A DNA stretch of 64,000 nt from Camellia lanceoleosa (taxonomy: Eukaryota > Streptophyta > Magnoliopsida > Ericales > Theaceae). The DNA lies in the NCBI GenBank assembly GCA_025200525.1, contig CM045770.1, forward strand, positions 131,778,200 to 131,842,199, written 5' to 3'. The translations under genes and the position numbers were made by a program. Under the pieces are notes generated by a model. That model ran no database searches, was not told the origin of the DNA, and worked only from the letters and a program-made list of their open reading frames with translations. Numbering within the stretch: the stretch's first letter is position 1; each line of letters begins with the position of its first letter. Positions 11,989 to 21,964 of the stretch are shown here, in pieces.

Positions 11989-12426
11989 TAATTTTTTTAT
12001 CTTTTTTAATCAGATCACCTCTTATTTTTTTACATATTTATTTTTATAAAAAGTTAAAATGTATACTTAGAGGTGTTTAGTAATGATTTTTTTAGTTAAT
12101 TTTTAAATTTTTTTGAATTTTTTAGTTTGAGATTTTTTTGTTTGTTTGGTTTTCTTATTTGATTTTTTTTAATTTTTTAGCATTGGAATGATAAAATTAT
12201 CCTTCACTTGAAAATGATGTTTTTTTTACTTTTTATTTGTATATAGCCCAGTTCGGTAATTTTGTAACTTTTTTGTCTTTTTGTGATTTTGTAATTTTTT
12301 TTTGTTTTTTTATGATTATTTAGCACAAATAATTTGCCAAATCATGGCTTATTTAGATTATTCCAAATAACTTTAATTTGATTAGTCCATTGACGAGTCT
12401 TATGTTGAATATGGAGTTGTTATTTA

Positions 12427-12672
12427 GGCTTTGTTTAACAACTTGATTATCTTAATTGGTTTTTCGTTTTTTTTTTATAATTATTTTATGAGATGAAAAA
12501 AAAAATTATGTTTGAGATAATTTGCATTTTTTTTTTTTTCCCTTGAGTAGATAATTGTTAGAGAAAAAGTGATTAATTGATGTATAAAATGTAACATTTT
12601 ATCTTATTACTTATTTTAGTTTTCTATCTTTATTGACTATTTTAACTAAAAAATAAGTTGCCAAGCAAGGCC
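12427..12672. mobile_element. Tourist-like MITE with TTA duplication
   Basis: Ends GGCTTTGTTTAACAAC and GTTGCCAAGCAAGGCC form imperfect inverted repeats, flanked by TTA on both sides (12424-12426 and 12673-12675), the PIF/Harbinger target preference. T-rich and non-coding. The preceding stretch 12060-12350 looks like another degraded relative. Confidence 0.65.
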
Positions 12673-13089
12673 TTATTTAGGAATATTATTTTACATTATT
12701 TATTATCATTTGATAATTTTGAAGTTATTTTTTCAAAATTTTTCTCAAAAATACTGAATCTTATAATTTTAACCAATAAATATAATGTAGGAGCACCATG
12801 TCAATTTGATAATTTTTCGTAACAGATTGTTTAAGATAATCTAAATAAGTATATTTTTAACTTTTTATAAAAAGATATGTAATGTGATAGAGCGATAATG
12901 TAACCAAATAAAAAACGACCTGATCAAGATAAAATAAGAAAATAAAAGGATGTCTTAAGTAATATATGCCAAACAAAGTCTTAAATATGATATGGGTCAT
13001 TGCACATCCTTCAAAACTTTTTTCAACTCTTGTCTTTATCATTAACTTTCTCTTTCTGTGATTTAGGAATAAGTCACATGAATAAATTT

Positions 13090-13336
13090 GGCTCCGTTTA
13101 CCGAGGAGGTTTGGGACTATTTTAGTCACAAAAGACAAAATAGGTTATTTTAGTCATAACAAACAAAATATCACATCCAACCTATAACCATTACACTCTT
13201 CTCTCACAAAAAAAGTCAAAACAGTCAAAAAGCCAAAAAGTTAAAAAGTCCTTCCCAAACTAAGCTTTTTAGCCCAGGCTAAAATAGTCAAAAAAACTAA
13301 AAAACTAAAAAGTCAACCCATTTTTCAAACAGAGGC
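13090..13336. mobile_element. Tourist-like MITE (TTTGGGAAG family)
   Basis: The interior closely matches 5313-5553 (TATTTTAGTCACAAAAGACA, then ATCACATCCAACCTATAACC, then ACTCTTCTCTCACAAAAAAA) and ends AAACAGAGGC. Terminal repeats are diverged and the 3-bp duplication is unclear. Confidence 0.7.
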
Positions 13337-13374
13337 TTACTCTATAACTTCTCTCTAGTTCGAAATTGGACGGT

Positions 13375-13668
13375 GTGTTAGTCTTTGGTGGACCTAACTT
13401 CAACCTATTTCAATAATTCAAATTATACAATGTGTAGAACTTGTTAAGTATATTATTTCTGTAAAAAATTATATTGATCAGACATCGATAATTATTTGAT
13501 CAGTTTGTATTTTTTTTAACGATAATTATGATTTTTAAAATAAATCATAAATAGAAATATAATCTGATCAAATGTCTATCGATATCCGATGAACTCGATG
13601 TTTTACAAAAATAATATACTTAACAAATTTTACCCGTAATGGTTTGGATTATCGATATGGACTCATAG
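13375..13668. mobile_element. Fold-back element, copy 2 (diverged)
   Basis: The left arm AACTTGTTAAGTATATTATT and core ATTGATCAGACATCGATAA pair with the right-arm AATAATATACTTAACAAATT and TCTATCGATATCCGATGAAC. The core block (GATCNGAYATCGATA) is shared with the fold-backs at 10938-11335 and 54641-55094. The outer ends are too diverged to define a duplication. Confidence 0.6.
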
Positions 13669-14753
13669 TCAAGCTTAATAGCATAATCTTGTCCTCGTGC
13701 CCTTTTATAATCCACTTTTACTTTTAAGATATGCTTGAATGGTGCGTGCCACGTCTTGTATATCATCCATACAAATACAAATACAAATACAAAAAAGTTC
13801 TATTCAATAAATGTAACTTATTCAATTTATCATATTTGGTTTCCAAGAAAAATAGATGATAAGTGTATATTTAAAAATAGACCATTCATTTTTTTTAACA
13901 ACAAACACAATAAAATGAATAAATTATGAATGTTAGATCAACCTTCTCTTTTTTTTTTTTTTTTTTTTGTGTTAATAATAGACAAATAATTCTACAAAAT
14001 AAACTGTTTGAATCATCAAAACGAAATTCGTTGTGGTCCCCATGGATCAAAATAACACCCTCCAATCCAGATTATGGAGTAGAAAGGAGTCCATTCCATT
14101 ATGGATTATGGTAAACAATGATAAATTAATAGAATAAATTAAATTATATTTGACTCACATTTATCTCATATTTAGAAAAAAAATAACTTATATTTGTTTG
14201 ACACTTATTTTTCTTTATTTACTTATTTTTAAATTTTTACCTAAATTCAAAATCCAAAAACACAGTGATGAAATAATAGGAAAATTATAGAATAATCTCG
14301 AAATATCATGTGATCATACTCTCTCACCAATCATCATATGTCCGTTAATATTTCTTAATTACCCAACACAAATAATTAATGTCTCACATTTTTCACCAAT
14401 CATACTATATTGCTAGACTACCGAATAATCACATGAAATAATAAGAGTGCCCTCCACAAAACTTGATTAGAGTATGTGTTATTTAAACTAAAAAATTAGA
14501 CTCACCTTTGAAGACCAAAGATGAATTAACCAATCACTCTCATATGTTATTTTTCTCTCTCATATTATTTTTAATTATCAAACAATTATCACACTTACAC
14601 ATTATTAAATTTTGATATATGTACACACGTAACAGTGAGAAAGAGTGGGAAGGAATGCATTGCAATAGAGTGGCATAGAGAGACAGAGGGGACATGAATT
14701 GAACTTGGAGTCCTGTGGGAGATATAACCTTAAAACCAGATAGAAAGTGGGAA

Positions 14754-14757
<4 letters not shown>
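13669..14757. other. Intergenic, no gene seen
   Basis: AT-rich sequence. It includes a short ACAAATACAAATACAAATAC array (13769-13790) and a T-run (13951-13968). Open frames here are short and lack known domains. Confidence 0.4.

Positions 14758-14789
<32 letters not shown>
14758..14789. repeat. (AG)n microsatellite
   Basis: An uninterrupted AG run of about 16 units. The long serine/leucine-rich open frames around 14540-14957 on the minus strand are translations of this repeat, not genes. Confidence 0.95.
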
Positions 14790-14798
<9 letters not shown>

Positions 14799-14999
14799 GG
14801 AGGGAGAGGGAAGTGAAAGAAGAAGAGATAGATGATGGAGCAATGCAACTGTGAGGGAGTGCAAAGCAATGCAATGCAGAAGAAGGTAACAACTACAACA
14901 ACACCAACTGCTTTGCACTGACATAATGGGCAGGGTGGGGTCAAGCCCGACAAGCATGGGGTTGTCTTGTCATTTCAAGCTTTCAATTTTTAGTACTAT

Positions 15000-15043
15000 C
15001 TCTCTCTCTCTCCTCTCCTCCTCTCTCTCTCTCTCTCTCTCTC
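15000..15043. repeat. (CT)n microsatellite
   Basis: A CT-rich run of about 44 bp with two small interruptions, 210 bp from the complementary AG run at 14758-14789. The pair forms a potential long hairpin. Confidence 0.9.
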
Positions 15044-15128
15044 CACACACGCATATGTTCCATCTTCATTGCTTCCCTAATTGACTCAAAAAATTCCTGC
15101 GTCTCCATGCATCCAATCCTACTGTTTA

Positions 15129-15639
15129 GGGTAAATTACATTACATTCAAAGGTCAGGAAAAAAATGAGGTTTAATTTACACATTTGTGATATAAAGAAA
15201 ATAATATACAAATGTACTTTTTAAATTTATTTTTAAAATTGAATGATTTGTAAGTAAAATGATTAATTAAAAAAAATATAAGAAATAAAATTATTTTCAA
15301 TATTGTAATTGATTGTTACATTACTGAGTTTAAAAAGTAAATTTTATTTTTTGGTTAGAGTGGCAATGCCCTTGTTACAATTATAATAATAAGTTTTTAG
15401 TATGATCAGAACAACTTAAATTAAAAAAGATGTCAAGTAGAAACTGGAATAAATACAAGTAAATATATATAGTTTAAAAAAAGATAATAATATAATTTTT
15501 TTTATTTATATGATAAACGAATTATTGATGAAAACTGACTTAATTATTATGTTAATTAAATTTTTAATGGAAGCCAATATAATTATGTCAAAATTATTAA
15601 TTAATTATATTTTTTTTCAAACTAGAGTGTAATTTACCC
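15129..15639. mobile_element. MULE-type MITE with GGGTAAATTACA ends
   Basis: Ends GGGTAAATTACATTACATTC and GAGTGTAATTTACCC are inverted repeats. The flanks TACTGTTTA (15120-15128) and TTGTGTTTA (15640-15648) agree at 7 of 9 positions, compatible with an aged 9-bp target duplication. It is 511 bp and non-coding. Confidence 0.7.
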
Positions 15640-16855
15640 TTGTGTTTATTGTAGTTTTTCTTTTAAATTGAATATACATATTGCAAATAATAAAAATAGA
15701 CCCAACTCCATAAATTGCACATAAGTATACATGGGTTGTTTTGTACCCGTTTATATGAGTAAATTATAATTTATCTCTTTTTTATTTTGAAAATTTATGT
15801 CAAACTGATGAAACTTGTTTACATAAAAATAATTTAAATAAAAAATATGAATATCTAGAAGCCGCGAGAGGAGTATTTTTTACATTTATTTTTTGATAAT
15901 CAATTTATAGGAAAACAAATTGAAGGTTGTTTTTAGTATGACTTATAAGCTGACTTTTTTTATTTATTACAAAAAGACATACAAAAAAATAAAAAAGCGA
16001 TGTAATAGAAATATAAAATACTTGGGAGCTCTAATTAGAACTATCACTAATGATATGACAGTGGGTCCCACCTACTGCCACAGTGTTTCTATGCCTTGAA
16101 TTTTTTATTTTTTATTTTTTATTTTTTTGAGCTTGCCACCTGTTTAAAGCTGCTTTTAGAGCAGCTAAATTAGAGGTCTCACTCGAGACTGAATAAAAAT
16201 AAACCAATAAGCTAATAAACAGCCTATTTTTGTTATCTCCAAAAGAGGCATTCTAATATACCTTTTATATATCCCAAAATACTTTTACATATTATTATAT
16301 ATTTCAATATATAATTTTTATATTTTCAATACTAACAACAGTCTCAAGTACTGTTTTTAGCATTATTCAAAAATTTATTGTCAAAGATACCTCCCATTCA
16401 GATGTTTGATCCAATCCAAGGCCTAAAGATCTAGGGTGCCCCTACTATAAGCACTAGCAAATTGGCCTATGGACAAGAACTTGTAGGTTAGACGAAATTT
16501 CAAGCAAGTTTGGTAACAATTTCTTTTCATAGCTTGTTTCTAAAGCTACAGGATTGCATGTAGAATTTTATGTGTATATTATAATGAAAAATATCAAATT
16601 GACTCGATAATTCTATTTAAATTATTTTTATTATATTTTTTCTTAAAAAAAATCAAACGATATAAATTAATTATAAATTTTTTTAAGATAAATAAAATAA
16701 AATTATATAATTTAATTAATTGTTTTTATGACTGGTCCATACACAAAATACAACAAACTGAGTAATTCAATTGTGAAAGTAGGATCCATCGGTCTCCATA
16801 GGATCCTCTAATCCATTGTGTGGACCGAAGATTATTATCTTCTTTTCTACAATTA
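15640..16855. other. Intergenic, no gene seen
   Basis: AT-rich sequence with TTTTTTATTTTTTATTTTTT near 16095-16130. No coding pattern or clear element termini were recognised. Confidence 0.4.
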
Positions 16856-17353
16856 GGGTAAATTACAGTAAATTCTTTTATTTATTTACATTTTGTCCTG
16901 CTAAATTTTAAAACTTAATAGTTAGCGGTCTCAAAATATTATTTTATTATAGTTAACTCTTTTTGTTAAAAATTTACTCAAAATCAGATCATATGTTATG
17001 TAAAACATATAACACATTTATTAAATTTTTATTACAATAATGCCCTTTTTTGGCGATCTTGTTTGTAATTTGCAATTAAGATAAAGGAGAAAAAGTGCAA
17101 ATAAGATAATTAGATAAAAGTATTATTATCTTAAAAAAAAATCAAAAACGTGTATTATTGTCCTAAAAAATTAGTAAGTGTGTCATGTGCTTCACACATG
17201 ACTTGATTTCGTTAAATCTTAAGACAGAATCCCAATGAAATGTATTAGATATAACAGGATAATAGTTCGATGTGGTTAACTATTACATTTTGATGTTCAA
17301 GGAGGTATAGCGCAAATGAATCATAATTTAAGGTGGTTTATTATAATTTATCC
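16856..17353. mobile_element. MULE-type MITE with GGGTAAATTACA ends
   Basis: The left end GGGTAAATTACAGTAAATTC pairs with the right end GGTTTATTATAATTTATCC. The flanks CTACAATTA and CCAAAATTA agree at 7 of 9 positions. The interior is collinear with the copy at 18667-19146 (shared blocks TATTATTTTATTATAGTTAA and TGTCATGTGCTTCACACATG). Confidence 0.75.
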
Positions 17354-17504
17354 CCAAAATTAATAAGTAAATTATTTATAAGTCGTATTTGGAAGACTTA
17401 TACAAGATATGGTCCTATGAAAAAATTTATAACCTAATAGCTCCTGTGATTTTCTTTTGGACACATTTACCCTCAATCTTAATTAATTAATAACTTGATT
17501 AATG

Positions 17505-17830
17505 ATAATACCATATTTAGAAATCCAATATTACCATAGATTATGATCATATCTATATGGTTAAAAATTTGAAATTCAAAATAACCTAATTAATGGCAAT
17601 ATCATATATGTGAAATTCAATGTTACCATAGATTGTGATCATATCTATATGGTTGGAAATTTGAAATTCAAAACATAAATATAACATGTAACATCCCAAA
17701 CTCAATGTGACATTCTCATATGCTTTTCATCCTAAACCCAACGTAAATGTAACATGTAACATCCCAAACTCACCGTGACAATCCCATATGCTTCTCATCC
17801 CAAACCTAATGTGACATTCCAATACTCCAC
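17505..17830. repeat. Two overlapping tandem duplications
   Basis: A block containing ACCATAGATTATGATCATAT, then CTATATGGTT and TTTGAAATTCAAAA, occurs at about 17532-17582 and again at about 17625-17674 (period about 93 bp). Directly after it a 68-bp unit starting AAATATAACATGTAACATCC (17677) is repeated from 17745 with few changes, and a third degenerate AACATCTCAACCC follows near 17871. The two periods abut, suggesting replication slippage in one local unit. Confidence 0.8.
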
Positions 17831-18666
17831 CGTTGAATTATGAATAATGTGAGCTCCTAAATGTAGCATATAACATCTCAACCCAACCCATGTATTGAAC
17901 CACTATCACCCCCAACCCATTGTAACTTTGATATCATACGACGGAGTTCAACCCACATTTAATTAAAAAATTAAAAACCTAGTAATTTTGTGCAATATAA
18001 TGTGACATATATGTAGACTAAATACAACAATGACCTAACACAACCGAACGCAACACACAAAAGACATAACAACGTTGTGGATGTGGGTTAACATTACAAC
18101 CTAAATGTAACGTCATTGGAGGCTAATGAAAGTGTGCCATTGGATGGCTGTAATAGATTGTCAAAGCCATATCAGATAAGATGACAGTGAAACATGAACA
18201 ATTGGCACCACACAACAACAAATCTCACCAATTGGAGAAGGAAAAACCATACCTCCTTCCCTCAACCACTTGGAGTCCAAATCAACAAAAGTAAACAAAA
18301 CACAACCTCCAACCTTGACGATAGTATTGGCCATATTCTTATCCAAACAAGCAACGTTTTCAAAATCCACCGAAAACTGCAATCAAGGCGACATTCACGC
18401 CTATGGACGTAACCTGCACAATCTACTTTCCTAAAAGCTTCCAAAAACTTAATATATTGAATGATACAATAACCTATAATATGAAAATAAATAAGGGATA
18501 TAATAGTACACTAATACCATTCATTTACAACTGATAGGATCTTATAGAACACATTCCTATCTAAATATGACTTGAAACTCTATAAAAAATTACACAGGAT
18601 TTCACATTAAAATAAGTTCTCATAATAGGACTTATAAATAATTTTCCTCAAAATTAATACCTAAAT
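17831..18666. other. Intergenic with an unexplained overlapping-ORF patch
   Basis: Between 18161 and 18444 three open frames of 60-73 codons overlap on both strands, in a stretch less AT-rich than its surroundings. I recognise no domain. It could be a decayed captured gene fragment, or chance. Confidence 0.3.
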
Positions 18667-19146
18667 GGGTAAATTACAATAAATCCTCTTAAAGTATGAC
18701 TCGTTTGCATTTTGTCTTCCTGAATTTCAAAATTCAACAGTTAACCACTTTAAAGTATTATTTTATTATAATTAACCCCTTCTATTAGAATTTTGTTAGG
18801 GATTTACACAAAATCAGGTAATGTGCAAAGCACATAACACTTATTTAATTTTTATGACAATAATACTCTTATTTGATGATACCATTTTCACTTTACCAGT
18901 AAGATAAGGAATGCAAAGCGTAAAAAAAATCACCAGATAAGGGTATTATTGTCCTTAAAAATTAGTAACTGTATGATGTGCTTCATACATGATCTTATTT
19001 TGTCTAAATCCTTAACATAATCATAACGAAATGGTTTTAGTGTATTAAGATAATACTTAGAGGTGGTTTAATGTTGAGTTTTAAAATTTAGGGAGGCAAA
19101 GTGCAAATAAATTATAATTTAAAGGGGTTTAGTGTAATATTTACTC
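18667..19146. mobile_element. MULE-type MITE with GGGTAAATTACA ends
   Basis: The left end GGGTAAATTACAATAAATCC pairs with the right end GGTTTAGTGTAATATTTACTC. The flanks TACCTAAAT and TAGCTAAAA agree at 7 of 9 positions. It is collinear over its length with 16856-17353, which lies 1.3 kb away in the same orientation. Confidence 0.75.
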
Positions 19147-20189
19147 TAGCTAAAATTACTCACCTCTCTATTTAAGTTAAGCCATTTAAAATAAAATTAA
19201 AAAAAATTACTTTTACCACATAAACTACAATTTACAACAACCAATCTGACATAATAATAATAAAAAATATATATAGAAAAAATAAGAAGAAGAAGATATA
19301 AGGTCATAAATTTAAGTTGTAGCAAACGCGGCTAAAGAAGAAGAAGATACAATATACAGTGACCAATGGGCCTGCATTGCATGGTGCTGTGGTGAGGAAC
19401 TCCAAGTCTCCAAGAATAGTGAAAGTCAGTTTCAAGGCCCCATTTGGTGATAAATACTGAAACCCTCATTTTCATTTCACATCTCAGAAAAATGTGATTT
19501 TTTCTGATTTGTTTTTGTAGTTTTCTTCAAATTCATCAGTCCCACAAATGTCAACCTGCTCTCTTTTGCAATTCATATCCTCCCTGGCATCACAGTACCA
19601 TATGCATATACATACACATGTACACAGTTATTTACCAAACTCAACTTGTTTACAATTTATTTCTCAACTTCTCCATTCACAAATATAACCACATAGGTTT
19701 GACAATTAAGGTAAAATATATATACATATATATATATCTATATATAAGCTTGGGTTTGAAAAATATGTTTGAAAATCCTGTTTAACCATGTATTGACAGG
19801 GATTGTTTTTAACCACATAGGTGTCCTACACAAGCCCACCAAAAGATTGGAAAAAACCAAAAAAAAAAAAAAAAAAGAGGGAGCAACCATGGAAAATTCA
19901 TGAGTGACATATCATAAGAAAAGTGACCTCAATAGTAGATTCCTAATCCAAATATCATTTTCATGTGCTTTGAATATATCCTTGCATTCAATGAAATTAG
20001 TTGGATTTTTTTGTCATAGGTGGGTGGTCTAGTTCATTAGATTAGTCCTAGGTAACCATATGCTATCCAAACAGCTTACAGAACATTGGTTAAAGCCCAA
20101 CTTGATTCCTAATCCAACCCACCTTTTAGTAACCCAGCAAAATCAGACATGGACTGGACCTCATATATACATATATATATGCATTCATT
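19147..20189. other. Intergenic, no gene seen
   Basis: AT-rich sequence with TATATA clusters near 19710-19745 and an A-run at 19858-19876. No gene recognised. Confidence 0.4.
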
Positions 20190-20400
20190 TGGGAAGTGGC
20201 TACGGGGTTAAAATAGGCACCAAAAAAATAAAATAAAATAAGCTAAAAAGTCAATAAGACAATGTCACATCCAAATCATAATCATTTCATTTTTCTTTCA
20301 AAAAAGTCATAAAAGCCGAAAACCCCATCCCAAACGAAACTTAAACTTTATAACCCCAGGCTAAAATAACTAAAAAATCAACTCATATCCCAAACGAACC
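20190..20400. mobile_element. Degraded Tourist-like MITE (TTTGGGAAG family)
   Basis: Ends CATTTGGGAAGTGG and ATATCCCAAACGAACCC, with inner family words (AATGTCACATCCAAATCATA and CCCCAGGCTAAAATAACT). Terminal repeats are eroded and the duplication is unclear. Confidence 0.55.
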
Positions 20401-20787
20401 CATACCCAGATTGAGAAAATTGAGGATTCTACCCCTCTGGACTTAATGCTCAACAGCTCAGTCAAAATTACATTTTGATCCTAAACTAGACTTGAAAAAC
20501 AAATAATGAGCAGAAAACAATATTTATGATACTTGATTGATCTGAATTCACTTCCATCCATTTCTTTCCCTTTTAGGCTGCGGTTGGAACTAAATAGGGT
20601 AGGTGGCTATCAATCAGAAAGAGTGAGAGAGTGAGTAGGCCGAGAGCGAGGCTGTTTTGGCCTAAAAAAGTAACAGTTTCTAATGTTGTCCTTGGAATTG
20701 ATACTAAGAAATTCAAATGACAATGATATTCACTTCACATTTCACTTCCAGGTTAAGAATCAGCACAGAAACAACAATATAGACAAA

Positions 20788-21181
20788 GGACCGTGCTACG
20801 GAGCTCGAAAATGAGCTCCCCCGAATCCCCCTAATTTCTTTTTTTTTTTTTCAGAAGCAGAGAAGGAGAATAGAAGGAAGGAGGAGGGGGAGGTGTGGAC
20901 TGGAGGGGGCCATAACAGTGGGAGGAGGCGGAGGCGGGGCCGGAGGCGATGGCGGAGCTGCTGCTGCGACGATCGGACCTGGGCGACAAGCATGACAGTC
21001 AAGGCGATCTCTTCCCCTCTTCTTCTCTCTTTCTCTCCCTCTCCCTCTTCTGCGTTGCAGGTCGAAAAAAAAAAAAAAAAAAAAAAAAAAGAGGCCAAAA
21101 CGACGTCGTTTTGGCCATTAGGAGGGTTTTGGCCATTAGGGGGATTGGGGGGGAAGAATTTCGGGGGACAAATCATTTTCC
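20788..21181. mobile_element. GC-rich insert, possible Pack-MULE-type element
   Basis: This 394-bp island is strikingly GC-rich in an AT-rich region. Near-terminal blocks GAAAATGAGCTCCCCCGAA and (inverted at the right end) GAAAATGATTTGTCCCCCGAA, followed on both sides by AATCCCCCTAAT-like sequence, form inverted ends. The 9-bp direct repeat ATAGACAAA flanks it (20779-20787 and 21182-21190). Inside are a GGC/GCT-rich open stretch (ATGGCGGAGCTGCTGCTGCG at 20949), a pyrimidine tract ending in TTGCAG (21003-21061), a poly(A) run and a 24-bp perfect palindrome at 21093-21116 (half-site GGCCAAAACGAC). This looks like captured gene 5' sequence between Mutator-type ends; the source gene is unknown. 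Confidence 0.5.
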
Positions 21182-21183
21182 AT

Positions 21184-21805
21184 AGACAAAAGTGATGTTA
21201 TGTAGTGAAACATGCTTTAGCAGTTAGGCATCTGTTGTTTGATGAACATGATAGAAATCTAAATTCGTTTATATTGTATGCATGTAAAACAAAATTATCT
21301 CTACTTCTATGCAAGTAAAGCAAAAATGTCTCCAAGATGTTTACATTTTGTGATTAAATAATGAGAGAAAGAAAAGCTTGCACATATTTATATGCAAATA
21401 CATAAATCATTTATGCAAATCTGACTCTAGGATGTTACACTTTGAACTCGGAAGAGAAGAAAAATCTAAATTCCCTCATCTTCCAGGTAAATTCATGAAA
21501 TGAAATCTGCATCTAAATATATACAAATGAATTTAACAATTAAAAGAACAGCCCAGTGCACAAGGCTCCTGTCACTGCAAGATCTGAGAAGGTCTAATGC
21601 ACAGTCTTACCCCGTGTGCGAAGATACTGTTTCATTAATAAGTTAAAAACCTACAAACTTCATATAACAAAATCAATTACAAAACAGGAGACAATGAGAG
21701 AAAAAATAAAACAAAGGAAGCCAGAATCCTCATGATACAAACGACCTATTGGTACCTTGAAATTAAAACCTGTATAGGTGAAGCTTTGCGTAGTTGAAGG
21801 CGGCC
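21184..21805. other. 3' flank of the PMT gene (minus strand)
   Basis: It lies just downstream of the PMT stop codon and presumably holds the 3' UTR and polyadenylation site. I see no transposon ends here and cannot place the cleavage site. Confidence 0.4.
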
Positions 21806-21964
21806 TTAAACTATTGCCCAAAACTTCTTTCTGCAAATTAAGACTGGTTCTGTTTTCTTTTGTTCATTTTCCAGTGAATGTGATTCGACATCCCAAAGGA
21901 ATTTTGGAGCAATAGCTCTTATTCTTGATATAATTAATTCTTCATCTCTAATAATGATAATTCC
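21806..21964 (-). CDS. PMT gene exon 7 (C-terminus)
   Basis: The acceptor AATGTGCAG precedes GGAATTATC. It encodes [40 protein letters not shown] and [12 protein letters not shown] followed by TAA. The family usually reads GF(V/I)IIRDE, so Phe appears replaced by Ile. Confidence 0.93.
   Translation of the reverse strand, partial: GIIIIRDEELIISRIRAIAPKFLWDVESHSLENEQKKTEPVLICRKKFWAIV

Noticed and set aside
14540..14957. Three overlapping minus-strand open frames of 75-137 codons
   Set aside because: They are driven by the AG/CT microsatellite and translate to Ser/Leu runs in several frames; no domain or splice context.
17505..17830. CRISPR-like repeat-spacer pattern
   Set aside because: Only two units per repeat, adjacent without spacers, in a eukaryotic intergenic region.
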